Shown here one piece after another: positions 42,282 to 49,927 of a DNA stretch of 64,000 nucleotides. Positions within the stretch are counted from its first letter, which is position 1. The number at the start of each line of letters is the position of its first letter. This stretch comes from Croceicoccus pelagius (GTDB lineage Bacteria; Pseudomonadota; Alphaproteobacteria; Sphingomonadales; Sphingomonadaceae). Where the stretch lies: the NCBI RefSeq assembly GCF_001661915.1, contig NZ_LYWY01000034.1:124001-188000 (forward strand), in the 5' to 3' direction. The position numbers and the translations under genes were made by a program. The notes under the pieces are model-generated. The model saw nothing but the letters and a program-made list of their open reading frames with translations, searched no databases and was not told where the DNA came from.

Positions 42282-42314
42282 CCGCTAGGGATAGTGCCTC
42301 AACGCGCAGGTCAA
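42282..42314 (-). promoter_or_regulatory. Candidate nrdA promoter with overlapping NrdR-like box
   Basis: On the minus strand TTGACC (42309-42314) and CTATCC (42289-42294) are separated by 14 bases, resembling the alphaproteobacterial TTGAC...CTA-type promoter rather than E. coli spacing. GCACTATCCCTAGCGG (42282-42297), overlapping the -10, matches the NrdR form at 10 of 16 positions. Confidence 0.4.
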
Positions 42315-42325
42315 GCAAGCGCAAT

Positions 42326-42334
42326 TTATCCACT
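42326..42334 (+). promoter_or_regulatory. DnaA-box-like nonamer upstream of nrdA
   Basis: TTATCCACT, one base from the TTATCCACA consensus, lies just upstream of the presumed nrdA promoter and in the same relative orientation as the site near nrdB. Confidence 0.35.
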
Positions 42335-42596
42335 GCGCAGTGCAGCAAACCGTGTCGCAAAGCAGCGACGCGTGGACCAAGCTTGACCCGCGGATGACGC
42401 AAGGGGGTAGGCGCGGTTTAAAAAACTTTTCCCCAGTTTCCGTCACCAGGGCGCACCCACCAGATATGGTATGGCAAAAGCCCTAATAAAAGGCTGCGAC
42501 GGCAAATCTGCGATGCGCGCTCGGCAATCTGGTTCGCGGGCGCAACCTTTTCGGGCTAGGCCGGTTCCATCACCGATTCGCCAGCAAAGGATACCC

Positions 42597-42836
42597 ATGC
42601 TCAACATCATCGGCGCCATCGTATCGGGCCTCATCGTCGGCATCCTCGCCCGCTTCTTCTACCCCGGCGAAGTCGATCTGGGCTTTTTCGCAACGATCGC
42701 GCTGGGCATCGGCGGTTCGCTTCTCGCAGGCCTGATCACCAGCCGCGGCCGGTCCGAATTCTCGCGACCCGGCTGCCTCGCCTCGATCCTGGGCGGCATG
42801 GCATTGATCCTCCTGGGCCGTGTTCTCCTGACCTGA
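42597..42836 (+). CDS. GlsB/YeaQ/YmgE family membrane protein
   Basis: 79 residues from ATG 42597, with AAAGGA upstream. Three hydrophobic segments and the family's glycine motifs: MLNIIGAIVSGLIVGILARF, TIALGIGGSLLAGLIT and ASILGGMALILLGR. These tiny membrane proteins (also called transglycosylase-associated) are stress-induced in many bacteria; the molecular function is unknown. Divergent from nrdA. Confidence 0.85.
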   Translation: MLNIIGAIVSGLIVGILARFFYPGEVDLGFFATIALGIGGSLLAGLITSRGRSEFSRPGCLASILGGMALILLGRVLLT

Positions 42837-42927
42837 GCCGTCAGGCGGGGCGCGTGTTTCCGCAAGTCGGGCACGAACCCTTAATTCCGCTTTCCGCAGC
42901 GTTCCTGACACAAGCCGACGCCGAACG

Positions 42928-44538
42928 TCACGGCACAAGGATCGTGTCCCGCGCGACCTCGTCCGTCTGCGGGTAATCGACATTGTAGTGCAGGCCCCGG
43001 CTTTCCTTGCGGCGGCGGGCGCTGCGTACGATGAGGTCCGCCGTCTTCAAGAGATTGCGTAGTTCGATCAGGTCCTTCGAGACGCGGAAGTTGCCGTAGT
43101 ATTCGTCGACTTCCTCGGTCAGCAGGCGGATGCGGTTGGCGGCGCGTTCCATGCGCTTGTCGGTGCGGACGATGCCGACGTAATTCCACATGAAGCGGCG
43201 GATCTCGGTCCAGTTCTGCTTGATGACGACTTCCTCGTCCTGCGCGGTGACGCGGCTTTCGTCCCACACGCGCACCTGTGGCGGAGGTGCGAGTTCGTCG
43301 AAGCGTTCGCAGATGTCGCGGGCCGCCGCATCGCCGAAGACGAAGCATTCGAGCAGCGAGTTGGAGGCAAGGCGGTTCGCCCCGTGCAGCCCGCTCTCGC
43401 TGCATTCACCGATCGCGTAGAGCGCGGGCAGGTCGGTCCGGCCCTTGAGGTCCACGCGCACGCCGCCGCAGGTATAATGCTGCGCGGGCACGACGGGGAT
43501 CGGCTCTTTCGTCATGTCGATGCCAAGGCCGAGCAGGCGTTCGTAGATGTTGGGGAAATGCTCGCGCACGAATTCGGGTTTGCGGTGGCTGATGTCGAGG
43601 TGCACGTAATCGAGGCCGAGGCGCTTGATTTCGTGGTCGATCGCGCGGGCCACGATGTCGCGCGGGGCCAGTTCAAGCCGCTCGTCGAACTCGGGCATGA
43701 AACGCTTGCCCGCTTCCGCACCTGCTTCGGGCGGGAGTTTCAGGATGCCGCCCTCGCCGCGCACCGCCTCTGTAATGAGGAAGTTCTTGACCTCCAGGTT
43801 GTAAAGGCAGGTCGGGTGGAACTGCATGAATTCCATGTTCGACACGCGGCACCCCGCGCGCCAGGCCATGGCGATGCCGTCGCCCGTCGCGCCGCGCGGC
43901 GCGGTTGAAAACAGGTATGTCCGCCCTGCCCCGCCGGTAGCAAGGATCGTCGCCCGCCCGGTCAGCGCCTCGACCTTGCCGATGCCGGTGTCGAGCGCAT
44001 AGACCCCCCAGACCTGCTGCCCGCCCTGCGGATCGACAAGGTTGCGGTCGCGGATGAGGTCGATGGCGACCATGTTGGGGCGCATCGTGATGTTGGGATT
44101 GGCATCGGCGGCGCGCAACAGCGCCTCTTGCACGGCCCAGCCGGTCGCGTCGTTCACGTGGACGATGCGACGGTGCGAATGGCCGCCTTCGCGCGTCAGG
44201 TGAAGGCTGCCTGCCTCGGTATTGAACGGCACGCCCAGATCGACCAGCCGCTGGATCGCCTCTGGCGCATGTTCGATCACGTATTCGACGGTCTCGCGCC
44301 GGTTCAGGCCTGCGCCCGCCACCATCGTATCGCGGATGTGATCCTCGAACGTATCGCCGGCATCCAGCACCGCGGCGATGCCGCCCTGCGCCCATGCGGT
44401 GGACCCTGAATCGAGCGCGCCCTTGGCCAGCACGAGAACCCGGCATTTCTCGGCCAGCACCAGCGCCGCGGAAAGCCCCGCCGCGCCCGAACCCACGATG
44501 ACAACGTCGTAATCACGGTCGGAAACTGCGTCGGTCAT
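42928..44538 (-). CDS. nadB: L-aspartate oxidase
   Basis: 536 residues, with GGAGAG upstream. FAD-binding GSGAAGLSAALVLAEK, substrate-binding TREGGHSHRRIVHVNDATGW, the catalytic loop VVPAQHYTCGGVRVDLKGRT and the C-terminal helical domain (NYVGIVRTDKRMERA) are as in NadB. It oxidises aspartate to iminoaspartate, the first step of quinolinate/NAD synthesis. nadA and nadC are not in the window, so the gene stands alone here. Confidence 0.95.
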   Translation of the reverse strand: MTDAVSDRDYDVVIVGSGAAGLSAALVLAEKCRVLVLAKGALDSGSTAWAQGGIAAVLDAGDTFEDHIRDTMVAGAGLNRRETVEYVIEHAPEAIQRLVDLGVPFNTEAGSLHLTREGGHSHRRIVHVNDATGWAVQEALLRAADANPNITMRPNMVAIDLIRDRNLVDPQGGQQVWGVYALDTGIGKVEALTGRATILATGGAGRTYLFSTAPRGATGDGIAMAWRAGCRVSNMEFMQFHPTCLYNLEVKNFLITEAVRGEGGILKLPPEAGAEAGKRFMPEFDERLELAPRDIVARAIDHEIKRLGLDYVHLDISHRKPEFVREHFPNIYERLLGLGIDMTKEPIPVVPAQHYTCGGVRVDLKGRTDLPALYAIGECSESGLHGANRLASNSLLECFVFGDAAARDICERFDELAPPPQVRVWDESRVTAQDEEVVIKQNWTEIRRFMWNYVGIVRTDKRMERAANRIRLLTEEVDEYYGNFRVSKDLIELRNLLKTADLIVRSARRRKESRGLHYNVDYPQTDEVARDTILVP

Positions 44539-44808
44539 GCTCTCTCCAAAGGCGGGCTGCCGGGCGCCGGCTACCCCTCGCAGCTCGCATTGCCATCGTC
44601 ATCGCCATGTCACAAGCGTTGCGGGCGCACATGCGTTCCAGCGCCCTTGCGACACCCTAGACTTTCGACGGGCTGGACGCGTGGCGAATTCGTGCCTATT
44701 TCGCACCTGCACACCAAGACGCCGGAACTCTCCGGCACCGGGGCAGCAGGCCGTTTTCAAGAAAATTGGAACAGAGCCTGCATCCCATGACGGAAAGGAC
44801 CTGATCCG

Positions 44809-45993
44809 ATGAATGCAGTCTATCTCGTCTCGGCGGCTCGTACCGCGATCGGCACGTTCGGCGGCGCGCTCAAGGACGCGAACCCCGGCTCGCTGGGCGC
44901 GGTCGCCATCAAGGGCGCACTTGCCCGCGGAGGCGTCGATCCGGAACTGGTCCGGCACACTGTCGTCGGCAACGTCGTCCCCTGCGAACCGCGCGACGCC
45001 TATGTCAGCCGCATCGCCGCGGTCGAGGCCGGCATCCCGCACGCAGCGCCCGCGATGACGCTCAACCGCCTGTGCGGTTCGGGCATGCAGGCGATCGTTT
45101 CGGCGGCACAGCACATCATGCTGGGCGATCATGACGTCACTGTCGGCGCCGGCGCCGAAGTCATGAGCCGCGCGCCCTATTTCGCGATGGGCGTCCGCTG
45201 GGGCCTCAAGATGGGCGACAGCCCGCTGATGGACGGCATGCTCGGCGCGCTGCACGATCCGTTCCACCGCTATCACATGGGCATCACGGCCGAAAACGTG
45301 GCCGAAAAGTACCAGATCACCCGCGAACAGCAGGATGAATTCGCCGCTGAATCGCAGCGCCGCGCCGCTGCCGCAATCGAAGCCGGTTACTTCAAGGACC
45401 AGATCGAACCGGTCGAAGTGAAGGTCAAGCGCGAAACCGTGATGTTCGACACCGACGAACACGTGAAGGCCGGCACCACGGCCGAAAAGCTTGCCGGTCT
45501 GCGCCCCGCGTTCAAGAAGGACGGCGGCACGGTTACTGCCGGTAACGCATCGGGCATCAACGACGGTGCAGGCGCGGTCATCCTCGCCAGCGAGGAAGCC
45601 GTGAAGAAGAACGGCTGGACGCCGATGGCGCGCCTCGTCTCCTACGGCCACGCGGGCGTCGATCCGGCCTACATGGGCATCGGCCCGGTTCCGGCCAGCC
45701 AGATCGCCATCGAAAAGTCCGGCCTGTCGAAGGACGCACTGGACGTCATCGAATCGAATGAAGCTTTCGCCGCGCAGGCCTGTGCCGTGTCGAAGCAGCT
45801 CGGCCTCGATCCCGCGAAGGTGAACCCCAACGGTTCGGGCATCTCGCTGGGCCACCCCATTGGCGGCACGGGCGCGATCCTGGTGACTAAGCTGGTCTAC
45901 GAACTGCAGCGCACCGGCGGCAAGTACGGCCTTGCCACGATGTGCATCGGTGGCGGCCAGGGCATCGCGACCGTCTGGGAAAACGTCGGCTAA
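44809..45993 (+). CDS. Acetyl-CoA C-acetyltransferase (thiolase)
   Basis: 394 residues. Active-site residues are all present: the acylated cysteine in TLNRLCGSGMQAIVSAAQ (near residue 89), NEAFAAQACAV, histidine in SLGHPIGGTGAI and the second cysteine in CIGGGQGIATVWE. It is a degradative/biosynthetic thiolase of the AtoB/PhaA type, joining or splitting acetoacetyl-CoA. No phaB or phaC is nearby, so a polyhydroxyalkanoate role is not supported by context. A strong terminator follows at 46018-46050. Confidence 0.9.
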   Translation: MNAVYLVSAARTAIGTFGGALKDANPGSLGAVAIKGALARGGVDPELVRHTVVGNVVPCEPRDAYVSRIAAVEAGIPHAAPAMTLNRLCGSGMQAIVSAAQHIMLGDHDVTVGAGAEVMSRAPYFAMGVRWGLKMGDSPLMDGMLGALHDPFHRYHMGITAENVAEKYQITREQQDEFAAESQRRAAAAIEAGYFKDQIEPVEVKVKRETVMFDTDEHVKAGTTAEKLAGLRPAFKKDGGTVTAGNASGINDGAGAVILASEEAVKKNGWTPMARLVSYGHAGVDPAYMGIGPVPASQIAIEKSGLSKDALDVIESNEAFAAQACAVSKQLGLDPAKVNPNGSGISLGHPIGGTGAILVTKLVYELQRTGGKYGLATMCIGGGQGIATVWENVG

Positions 45994-46017
45994 CCGCAAG
46001 CGGCATAGCCGGATACG

Positions 46018-46050
46018 AAAAGGGCGGCCCTTTGCGGGGCCGCCCTTTTT
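46018..46050 (+). terminator. Intrinsic terminator after the thiolase
   Basis: AAAAGGGCGGCCC (46018-46030) pairs with GGGCCGCCCTTTTT (46037-46050) across TTTGCG; T-run present. Also usable by the minus-strand gene ending at 46075. Confidence 0.92.
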
Positions 46051-46074
46051 CATTGGCGTTGTCCTGAAATCTGG

Positions 46075-46305
46075 TCAGGCGAAGAGGTCGTGATCCATTT
46101 CCTTCTGGTGCGCGTTGGGCACCGGAAGCTGGTTATGCTCGCACTTGCGGTCGATCTCGGGCTCGTCCTCGGCCACCGGCGCGGACATGCCCAGCATGCG
46201 GGCGCCCAGCGTCACGGGCATCATCCAGAACTCGATCCAGCTGGCCAGCAGGGGCAGTCCAGCGTCGCTGAACGGCGTTGCGTTGATGTCGTCTTTCTTC
46301 GGCAT
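46075..46305 (-). CDS. Small hypothetical protein
   Basis: 76 residues from ATG 46305, with GGGAGAACGGGA upstream; a longer frame back to 46503 has no ribosome-binding site. MPKKDDINATPFSDAGLPLL is followed by one amphipathic or membrane-like segment WIEFWMMPVTLGARMLGM and an acidic, polar tail. No domain recognised. Its convergent position to the thiolase gene gives no functional clue. Confidence 0.6.
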   Translation of the reverse strand: MPKKDDINATPFSDAGLPLLASWIEFWMMPVTLGARMLGMSAPVAEDEPEIDRKCEHNQLPVPNAHQKEMDHDLFA

Positions 46306-46731
46306 TCGTCCCGTTCTCCCGAATTCGAAACTGCGCGCGTCGACCAGGCGATAATCCCTGATGCCGCGTTTACCGATTCTGCGCATCGATAGCTGCAACA
46401 AGGCCGACATGGCGATTGTCGCCCATTTGGCGGCAAAAATAAACCACGCGCTCTCAACCCTATGAAAGCGCAGCGGAAGGTTGTGTTCCCACAAGGGAAT
46501 CACCCCTTATGCAGGGCAAAATCAACCATGTTCGGTAACCCCGTCTAAACCGCAAAAGAACACCGCTGCATAGTCTTGGGCGCGTAGACTCGGTCGCGGA
46601 AGGGCGGACGTGCCCGGCGCGCCAAAGCCATCAACGGGCCTGTCCGCCCTTCCGACCGGAAGTGGAACGCTTTGACCGCACCCAGGCGACTGTCCGGTAT
46701 TCAGAACATCGAATACAAGGAGACACAGGAC
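46306..46731. other. Intergenic region with a large hairpin
   Basis: 426 bases between divergent small genes, without a convincing ORF. About 46420-46560 is AT-rich and could hold promoters for both sides; none is certain. The main structure is the 13-bp stem at 46597-46654, listed separately. Confidence 0.5.
46597..46654 (+). promoter_or_regulatory. Perfect 13-bp stem with inner stem upstream of the secreted gene
   Basis: CGGAAGGGCGGAC (46597-46609) pairs exactly with GTCCGCCCTTCCG (46642-46654). Inside, GCCCG (46612-46616) pairs with CGGGC (46635-46639). The element lies 77 bases before the start codon at 46732, so it is probably a leader element or a small RNA. No T-run follows. Confidence 0.5.
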
Positions 46732-47115
46732 ATGAAAGCCACTCTGAGGATCGTCGCGGCCGCCGCTGCCGCGTCGCTTACTTTTCCAACCATCGCCATG
46801 GCCGAAAAGCCCGAAGTGGGCGGCAAGTCCGTCAATTCCGCCCAGATCGCCAATGGCGACTGCACCGGTTTTGTGCCCGGCCCCAATGGCGAATTCACGA
46901 CGCCCTACCTCAAGTCGGCCAGCAAGGTTCAGCGCGTTCACAACAAGAACGGCGCGTTTTCGATGTGCCACTTCGACGTACCGGACGAACAGACGCCGGC
47001 ATCGATGCGCGTGAAGGAAGGGTTCACCTGCACCGTGTCGGGCGTGACGACCAACGATTCCATCATGCAGGTTTCGCCCGGCGGCCGTGGCATGCTCCTT
47101 TGCCGCACCAATTGA
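46732..47115 (+). CDS. Secreted hypothetical protein
   Basis: 127 residues from ATG 46732, with AAGGAGA at ideal spacing. MKATLRIVAAAAAASLTFPT ending near IAMA is a signal peptide. The mature ~100 residues contain four cysteines (NGDCTGF, SMCHFD, FTCTVSG, LLCRTN) that could form two disulfides, as expected for a periplasmic protein. No domain recognised. It ends at a terminator (47189-47237). Confidence 0.72.
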   Translation: MKATLRIVAAAAAASLTFPTIAMAEKPEVGGKSVNSAQIANGDCTGFVPGPNGEFTTPYLKSASKVQRVHNKNGAFSMCHFDVPDEQTPASMRVKEGFTCTVSGVTTNDSIMQVSPGGRGMLLCRTN

Positions 47116-47188
47116 CGGGTTCAGACCTCGGGACGCGCGCCCGCCGCTTTTGCCCTTGCGGCTTTGTCGGCGCGTGGCGCGCGTGTCC

Positions 47189-47237
47189 GGCCGGGCGGTG
47201 TCGTTAGTGCGGACGGCACCGTCCGGCCATTTCGTTT
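47189..47237 (+). terminator. Terminator after the secreted gene
   Basis: GGCCGGGCGGTG (47189-47200) pairs with CACCGTCCGGCC (47217-47228), one mismatch, followed by ATTTCGTTT. An alternative smaller hairpin GGACGG/CCGTCC overlaps it. Confidence 0.65.
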
Positions 47238-47260
47238 GAAGGGGCAGGCTCGCCTGAAAC

Positions 47261-48790
47261 TCAGGCGCTCTTCATCCAGCCGCCACAGGCCTCGGCCTTG
47301 TCGCCCTGTTTTGCACAGACGTCGGCCATCCGCGCTTCGACTTGGTTCAATACCGCGCTGCCGCCGTATTCCTCGCTCCACGCCACCAGCGCCTTGCCCC
47401 AGCGGTCCGCCGCGCTCTGCGTGCGTTGATAGTAACCGTCGGGACTTGCGGCCAATTCGGCCAGAACCGCATCGGCGCTGGCCTCTACCGCGGCATCGTC
47501 CTTGGGCGTCTGGTCCATAACCGTCATCGCATAGGACACCGCCCACTGCACGCGGGTGGCCGGTCCTTCGGCGGCCTCATAGGCCTTGCGCGCCCATTCT
47601 ACCGCCTTTTCAGGCTGCTCGTCCTCAGCCGCGCGGTCGGCCATGATCGCCATGTAGTAATAGGGCGATGCGGACTTATCGATCTCGGCCATCAGCACCC
47701 TGGTCGCTGCATCGCGGTCGCCGATCTCGTCGAGCACCATCGCGGTGTAGCTGATCACCGACTTGCGCGCGATCGGATCGTCGGCCGCCTTGTCGATTGC
47801 CGCCATGCGCACCCGGACCTTGGCCTTCAACTCGTCGGAGAGGCCCGTCGTGCCCTTGACCAGCAGGACTTCGCCGTATGTGGCGTAAGTGCGGTCGAGC
47901 AGGGTCAGCGACTTGTCGGCATAGATCGCCTCCAGCGCCTTTCTAAGATCGCCCGCCATCGCGTCGCGCGTGCCCCCCGCAGGGAGCGCAGAGACCAGCG
48001 GCCCGCCCATGGAGGCAAGCTCGTACCGGTTCTCGATCGTTTCGTCCCGGCTGGCGAGGATGCCGGGAAGCACGTCCTTCAGCGTCTTTTCCTGCGCCGC
48101 GGTCAGCTTGTAGCCGTCGCCTTCCTTCTCCGCCTTCCGCGTCAGGGCCAGAAGTCCGAAACGGCGCTTCAGCGCGTCGTCAGGCGCATTCGCGGCCAGT
48201 GCTTCCAGAAGATCGGCCTCGGACCCGTTCTCCTTGAAGCGGGCGGGATCGTTGCCCCATGCAAAGCCGCCAAGAATGGTCCAGTCCTCGTCCGACAGCG
48301 ACTTCGGATCGGACTTCGCATCGGCCAGCACCGCATCGATCGTGCGCGTGCGGCCTGCGGCCAGCGTCAGCAGGTCGGGCAATTCCGACGCCATCGTGGC
48401 GCTGGAAATGCGGGTGATCTCGTTGCCATCGGGGCTTAGCGCGATGACCGTCGGGTAGCCGCTGATGCCGAAGCGGTCGCCCCACTTTTGCGCCCCTTGC
48501 GTATCGCCGTCGAGATAGACCGGCACGAAGTCGCGCGTCTTGGCAATGAAGGCGGGGTCCTTGAACAGGGTCTGCTTCATCTCCGCACAGGGCGGGCACC
48601 ATTCCGCGCCCCAATAGAGCAGGACCGGCTTGCCGCTTTCTTGCGCCTCGGCCAGCGCGTCGTTCACGTCGCCGTCGCGCCAGGCGATCTGCTGGCTCTC
48701 CACCGCCTCGGTCCCGGCAGTGTCGCTGCAGGCTCCGAGAACCGCGGCGCAGGACAGCGCCAGCGCGAGTTTCAAGGTGATGGCTTTCAT
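47261..48790 (-). CDS. Thioredoxin-domain lipoprotein with long helical C-terminus
   Basis: 509 residues. Lipoprotein signal peptide MKAITLKLALALSCAAVLGA with lipobox cysteine 21. A thioredoxin fold (~40-150) has the redox motif AEWCPPCAEMKQTLF and cis-proline segment ISGYPTVIALSPDG. The remaining ~350 residues are helical and may form TPR-like repeats (AVEWARKAYEAAEGPATRVQ). It probably acts as a periplasmic thiol oxidoreductase anchored to a membrane; the partner is unknown. WCPPC instead of WCGPC shifts redox potential in related proteins. Confidence 0.8.
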   Translation of the reverse strand: MKAITLKLALALSCAAVLGACSDTAGTEAVESQQIAWRDGDVNDALAEAQESGKPVLLYWGAEWCPPCAEMKQTLFKDPAFIAKTRDFVPVYLDGDTQGAQKWGDRFGISGYPTVIALSPDGNEITRISSATMASELPDLLTLAAGRTRTIDAVLADAKSDPKSLSDEDWTILGGFAWGNDPARFKENGSEADLLEALAANAPDDALKRRFGLLALTRKAEKEGDGYKLTAAQEKTLKDVLPGILASRDETIENRYELASMGGPLVSALPAGGTRDAMAGDLRKALEAIYADKSLTLLDRTYATYGEVLLVKGTTGLSDELKAKVRVRMAAIDKAADDPIARKSVISYTAMVLDEIGDRDAATRVLMAEIDKSASPYYYMAIMADRAAEDEQPEKAVEWARKAYEAAEGPATRVQWAVSYAMTVMDQTPKDDAAVEASADAVLAELAASPDGYYQRTQSAADRWGKALVAWSEEYGGSAVLNQVEARMADVCAKQGDKAEACGGWMKSA

Positions 48791-48856
48791 GACGACCCTT
48801 CGTTGGTGCGACGAAAGCCGCAGCCTATCGCAATGCAGCGATGCTGCAAGCGCGCA

Positions 48857-49711
48857 TCACTTGCGCAGGGTAAGGACGATACCGCCGATGATCATCGCGC
48901 CTGCAATGGCAAGCCGCAGCGTCAGCGGCTCGGCCAGCGTGACCGCCGCGATCAGAGCCGCCGCGACGGGGGTGGCCAGTTGCACCGTGGCGACCGTGGC
49001 AAGCCCCAGACGCGGCGCTACCGCGTACCACGCGACATAGCCCAGCCCCGACGTGATCGCGCCCGCCACGATTGCTAGCCAGATGCCGCCGGTAGTCGCG
49101 TCGGATAGGTCATGCGGGCCCAGCACCACGACAAGCACCAAGGCCATCGGCGTTGCGATCAAAAAGTTCGCAGCCGTTCGCCGCGCAGGATCCCCCGCCC
49201 CGCGCCCCAGAAGCGTGTAGATGCCCCACGCCACGCCCGCGATTGCCATCAGCACTGCCGCAAAGGCATCATCGGGTACCGATGCCGCCGGCGCGATCAG
49301 CCAGGCAACACCGGCGAGCGCGAGAACCAGCCCGGCAAGGCCCGCCACGCCCGGTCTTTCGCCACGCGCCATACCGATCACCATGATCGTAGCCTGCACG
49401 CATGCGAACAGCACCAGCGCGCCCGTCCCTGCCGGAAGCGCGATATAGGCAAAGGAAAATCCGGCGGCGTAAACGAATAGCAAAAAGGCACCGGGCAGGT
49501 CCGAGATGCGCGGCAATCCTCGCTTTACAAACACCGGCAGCAGGATCGCCGCCCCGCTTGCCAGCCGCACCAGCGTATAGCCGCCCGCATCGATCGAACC
49601 GCCCCCGATCGCCGCGCGCGCCAGCAGCGAATTGCCCGCAAAGGCGGCGATGGCCAGCACCGCCAGAAAAAGCAGCACGGAAGGCCGCATCGCGCGTTCG
49701 AGTTCGGGCAT
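48857..49711 (-). CDS. EamA/DMT family permease
   Basis: 284 residues from ATG 49711, with AGGAGAG directly upstream; the 49735 start is less likely. Ten hydrophobic segments in two EamA halves: LLFLAVLAIAAFAGNSLLA and ALPAGTGALVLFACVQATIM in the first, AVLMAIAGVAWGIYTLLGRG and QLATPVAAALIAAVTLAEPL in the second. Members export amino acids, metabolites or drugs; the substrate is unknown. Confidence 0.87.
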   Translation of the reverse strand: MPELERAMRPSVLLFLAVLAIAAFAGNSLLARAAIGGGSIDAGGYTLVRLASGAAILLPVFVKRGLPRISDLPGAFLLFVYAAGFSFAYIALPAGTGALVLFACVQATIMVIGMARGERPGVAGLAGLVLALAGVAWLIAPAASVPDDAFAAVLMAIAGVAWGIYTLLGRGAGDPARRTAANFLIATPMALVLVVVLGPHDLSDATTGGIWLAIVAGAITSGLGYVAWYAVAPRLGLATVATVQLATPVAAALIAAVTLAEPLTLRLAIAGAMIIGGIVLTLRK

Positions 49712-49796
49712 CGGCTCTCCTCTATCCGCAGCCAAGACTAGCGGAGCAAAGCGCGAAGGCCATTGTCAAAAGGTCGCGTGAATTGGGTGTCGGGCC

Positions 49797-49882
49797 ACGC
49801 TTCGCTTGCGCTCGCGAGCAACCTCCCAATTCCGTCCTCCGGACTACGAGAGGTCGCTCTACGCTTCGCTTGCGCTCGCGAG
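49797..49882. repeat. 22-bp direct repeat downstream of guaA
   Basis: The same 22 bases, beginning ACGCTTCGCTTGCG and ending CTCGCGAG, occur at 49797-49818 and 49861-49882, 64 bases apart. Both sit between guaA and the EamA gene. This GC-rich unit resembles dispersed extragenic (REP-like) repeats of proteobacteria; whether other copies exist cannot be seen here. Confidence 0.7.
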
Positions 49883-49927
49883 TGATCCGCCGAAACCGTC
49901 CCCCGGACGGTTTCGCGTCAGGATCAC
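49882..49927 (-). terminator. Long hairpin at the 3' end of guaA
   Basis: CGAAACCGTCC (49891-49901) pairs perfectly with GGACGGTTTCG (49905-49915) across CCC, enclosed by GTGATCC/GGATCAC (49882-49888 and 49921-49927). The outer stem includes the guaA stop codon. No T-run; it merges with the second copy of the 22-bp repeat. Confidence 0.55.

Larger units (their letters stand above)
41993..42596. other. Long intergenic region nrdA / GlsB-type gene
   Basis: 604 bases with no convincing ORF. The nrdA half (to about 42350) holds a probable promoter, a NrdR-like box, a DnaA-box-like site and a strongly structured leader, each listed separately. CACTGCGCAGTG (42331-42342) is a perfect 12-bp palindrome next to the DnaA-like box. 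The half next to 42597 contains only AAAGGA as a ribosome-binding site; nothing else is evident. Confidence 0.6.

Noticed and set aside
42056-42300. Cobalamin riboswitch in front of nrdA
   Set aside because: Known to control RNR genes in some bacteria, but the B12-box and the conserved core blocks are not found on the minus strand.
22192-42334. Replication origin suggested by DnaA-box-like sites
   Set aside because: Only single, imperfect nonamers are present, with no cluster, no AT-rich unwinding element and no dnaA/gidA neighbourhood.
44809-46305. Polyhydroxyalkanoate locus (thiolase plus phasin-like small gene)
   Set aside because: No phaB, phaC or phaR is nearby, and the 76-residue protein lacks phasin features.
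46455-46480. EcfG-like promoter on the minus strand before the small gene at 46075-46305
   Set aside because: GGAAC is present, but at 16 bases the -10 reads CTTT rather than CGTT, too far from consensus.
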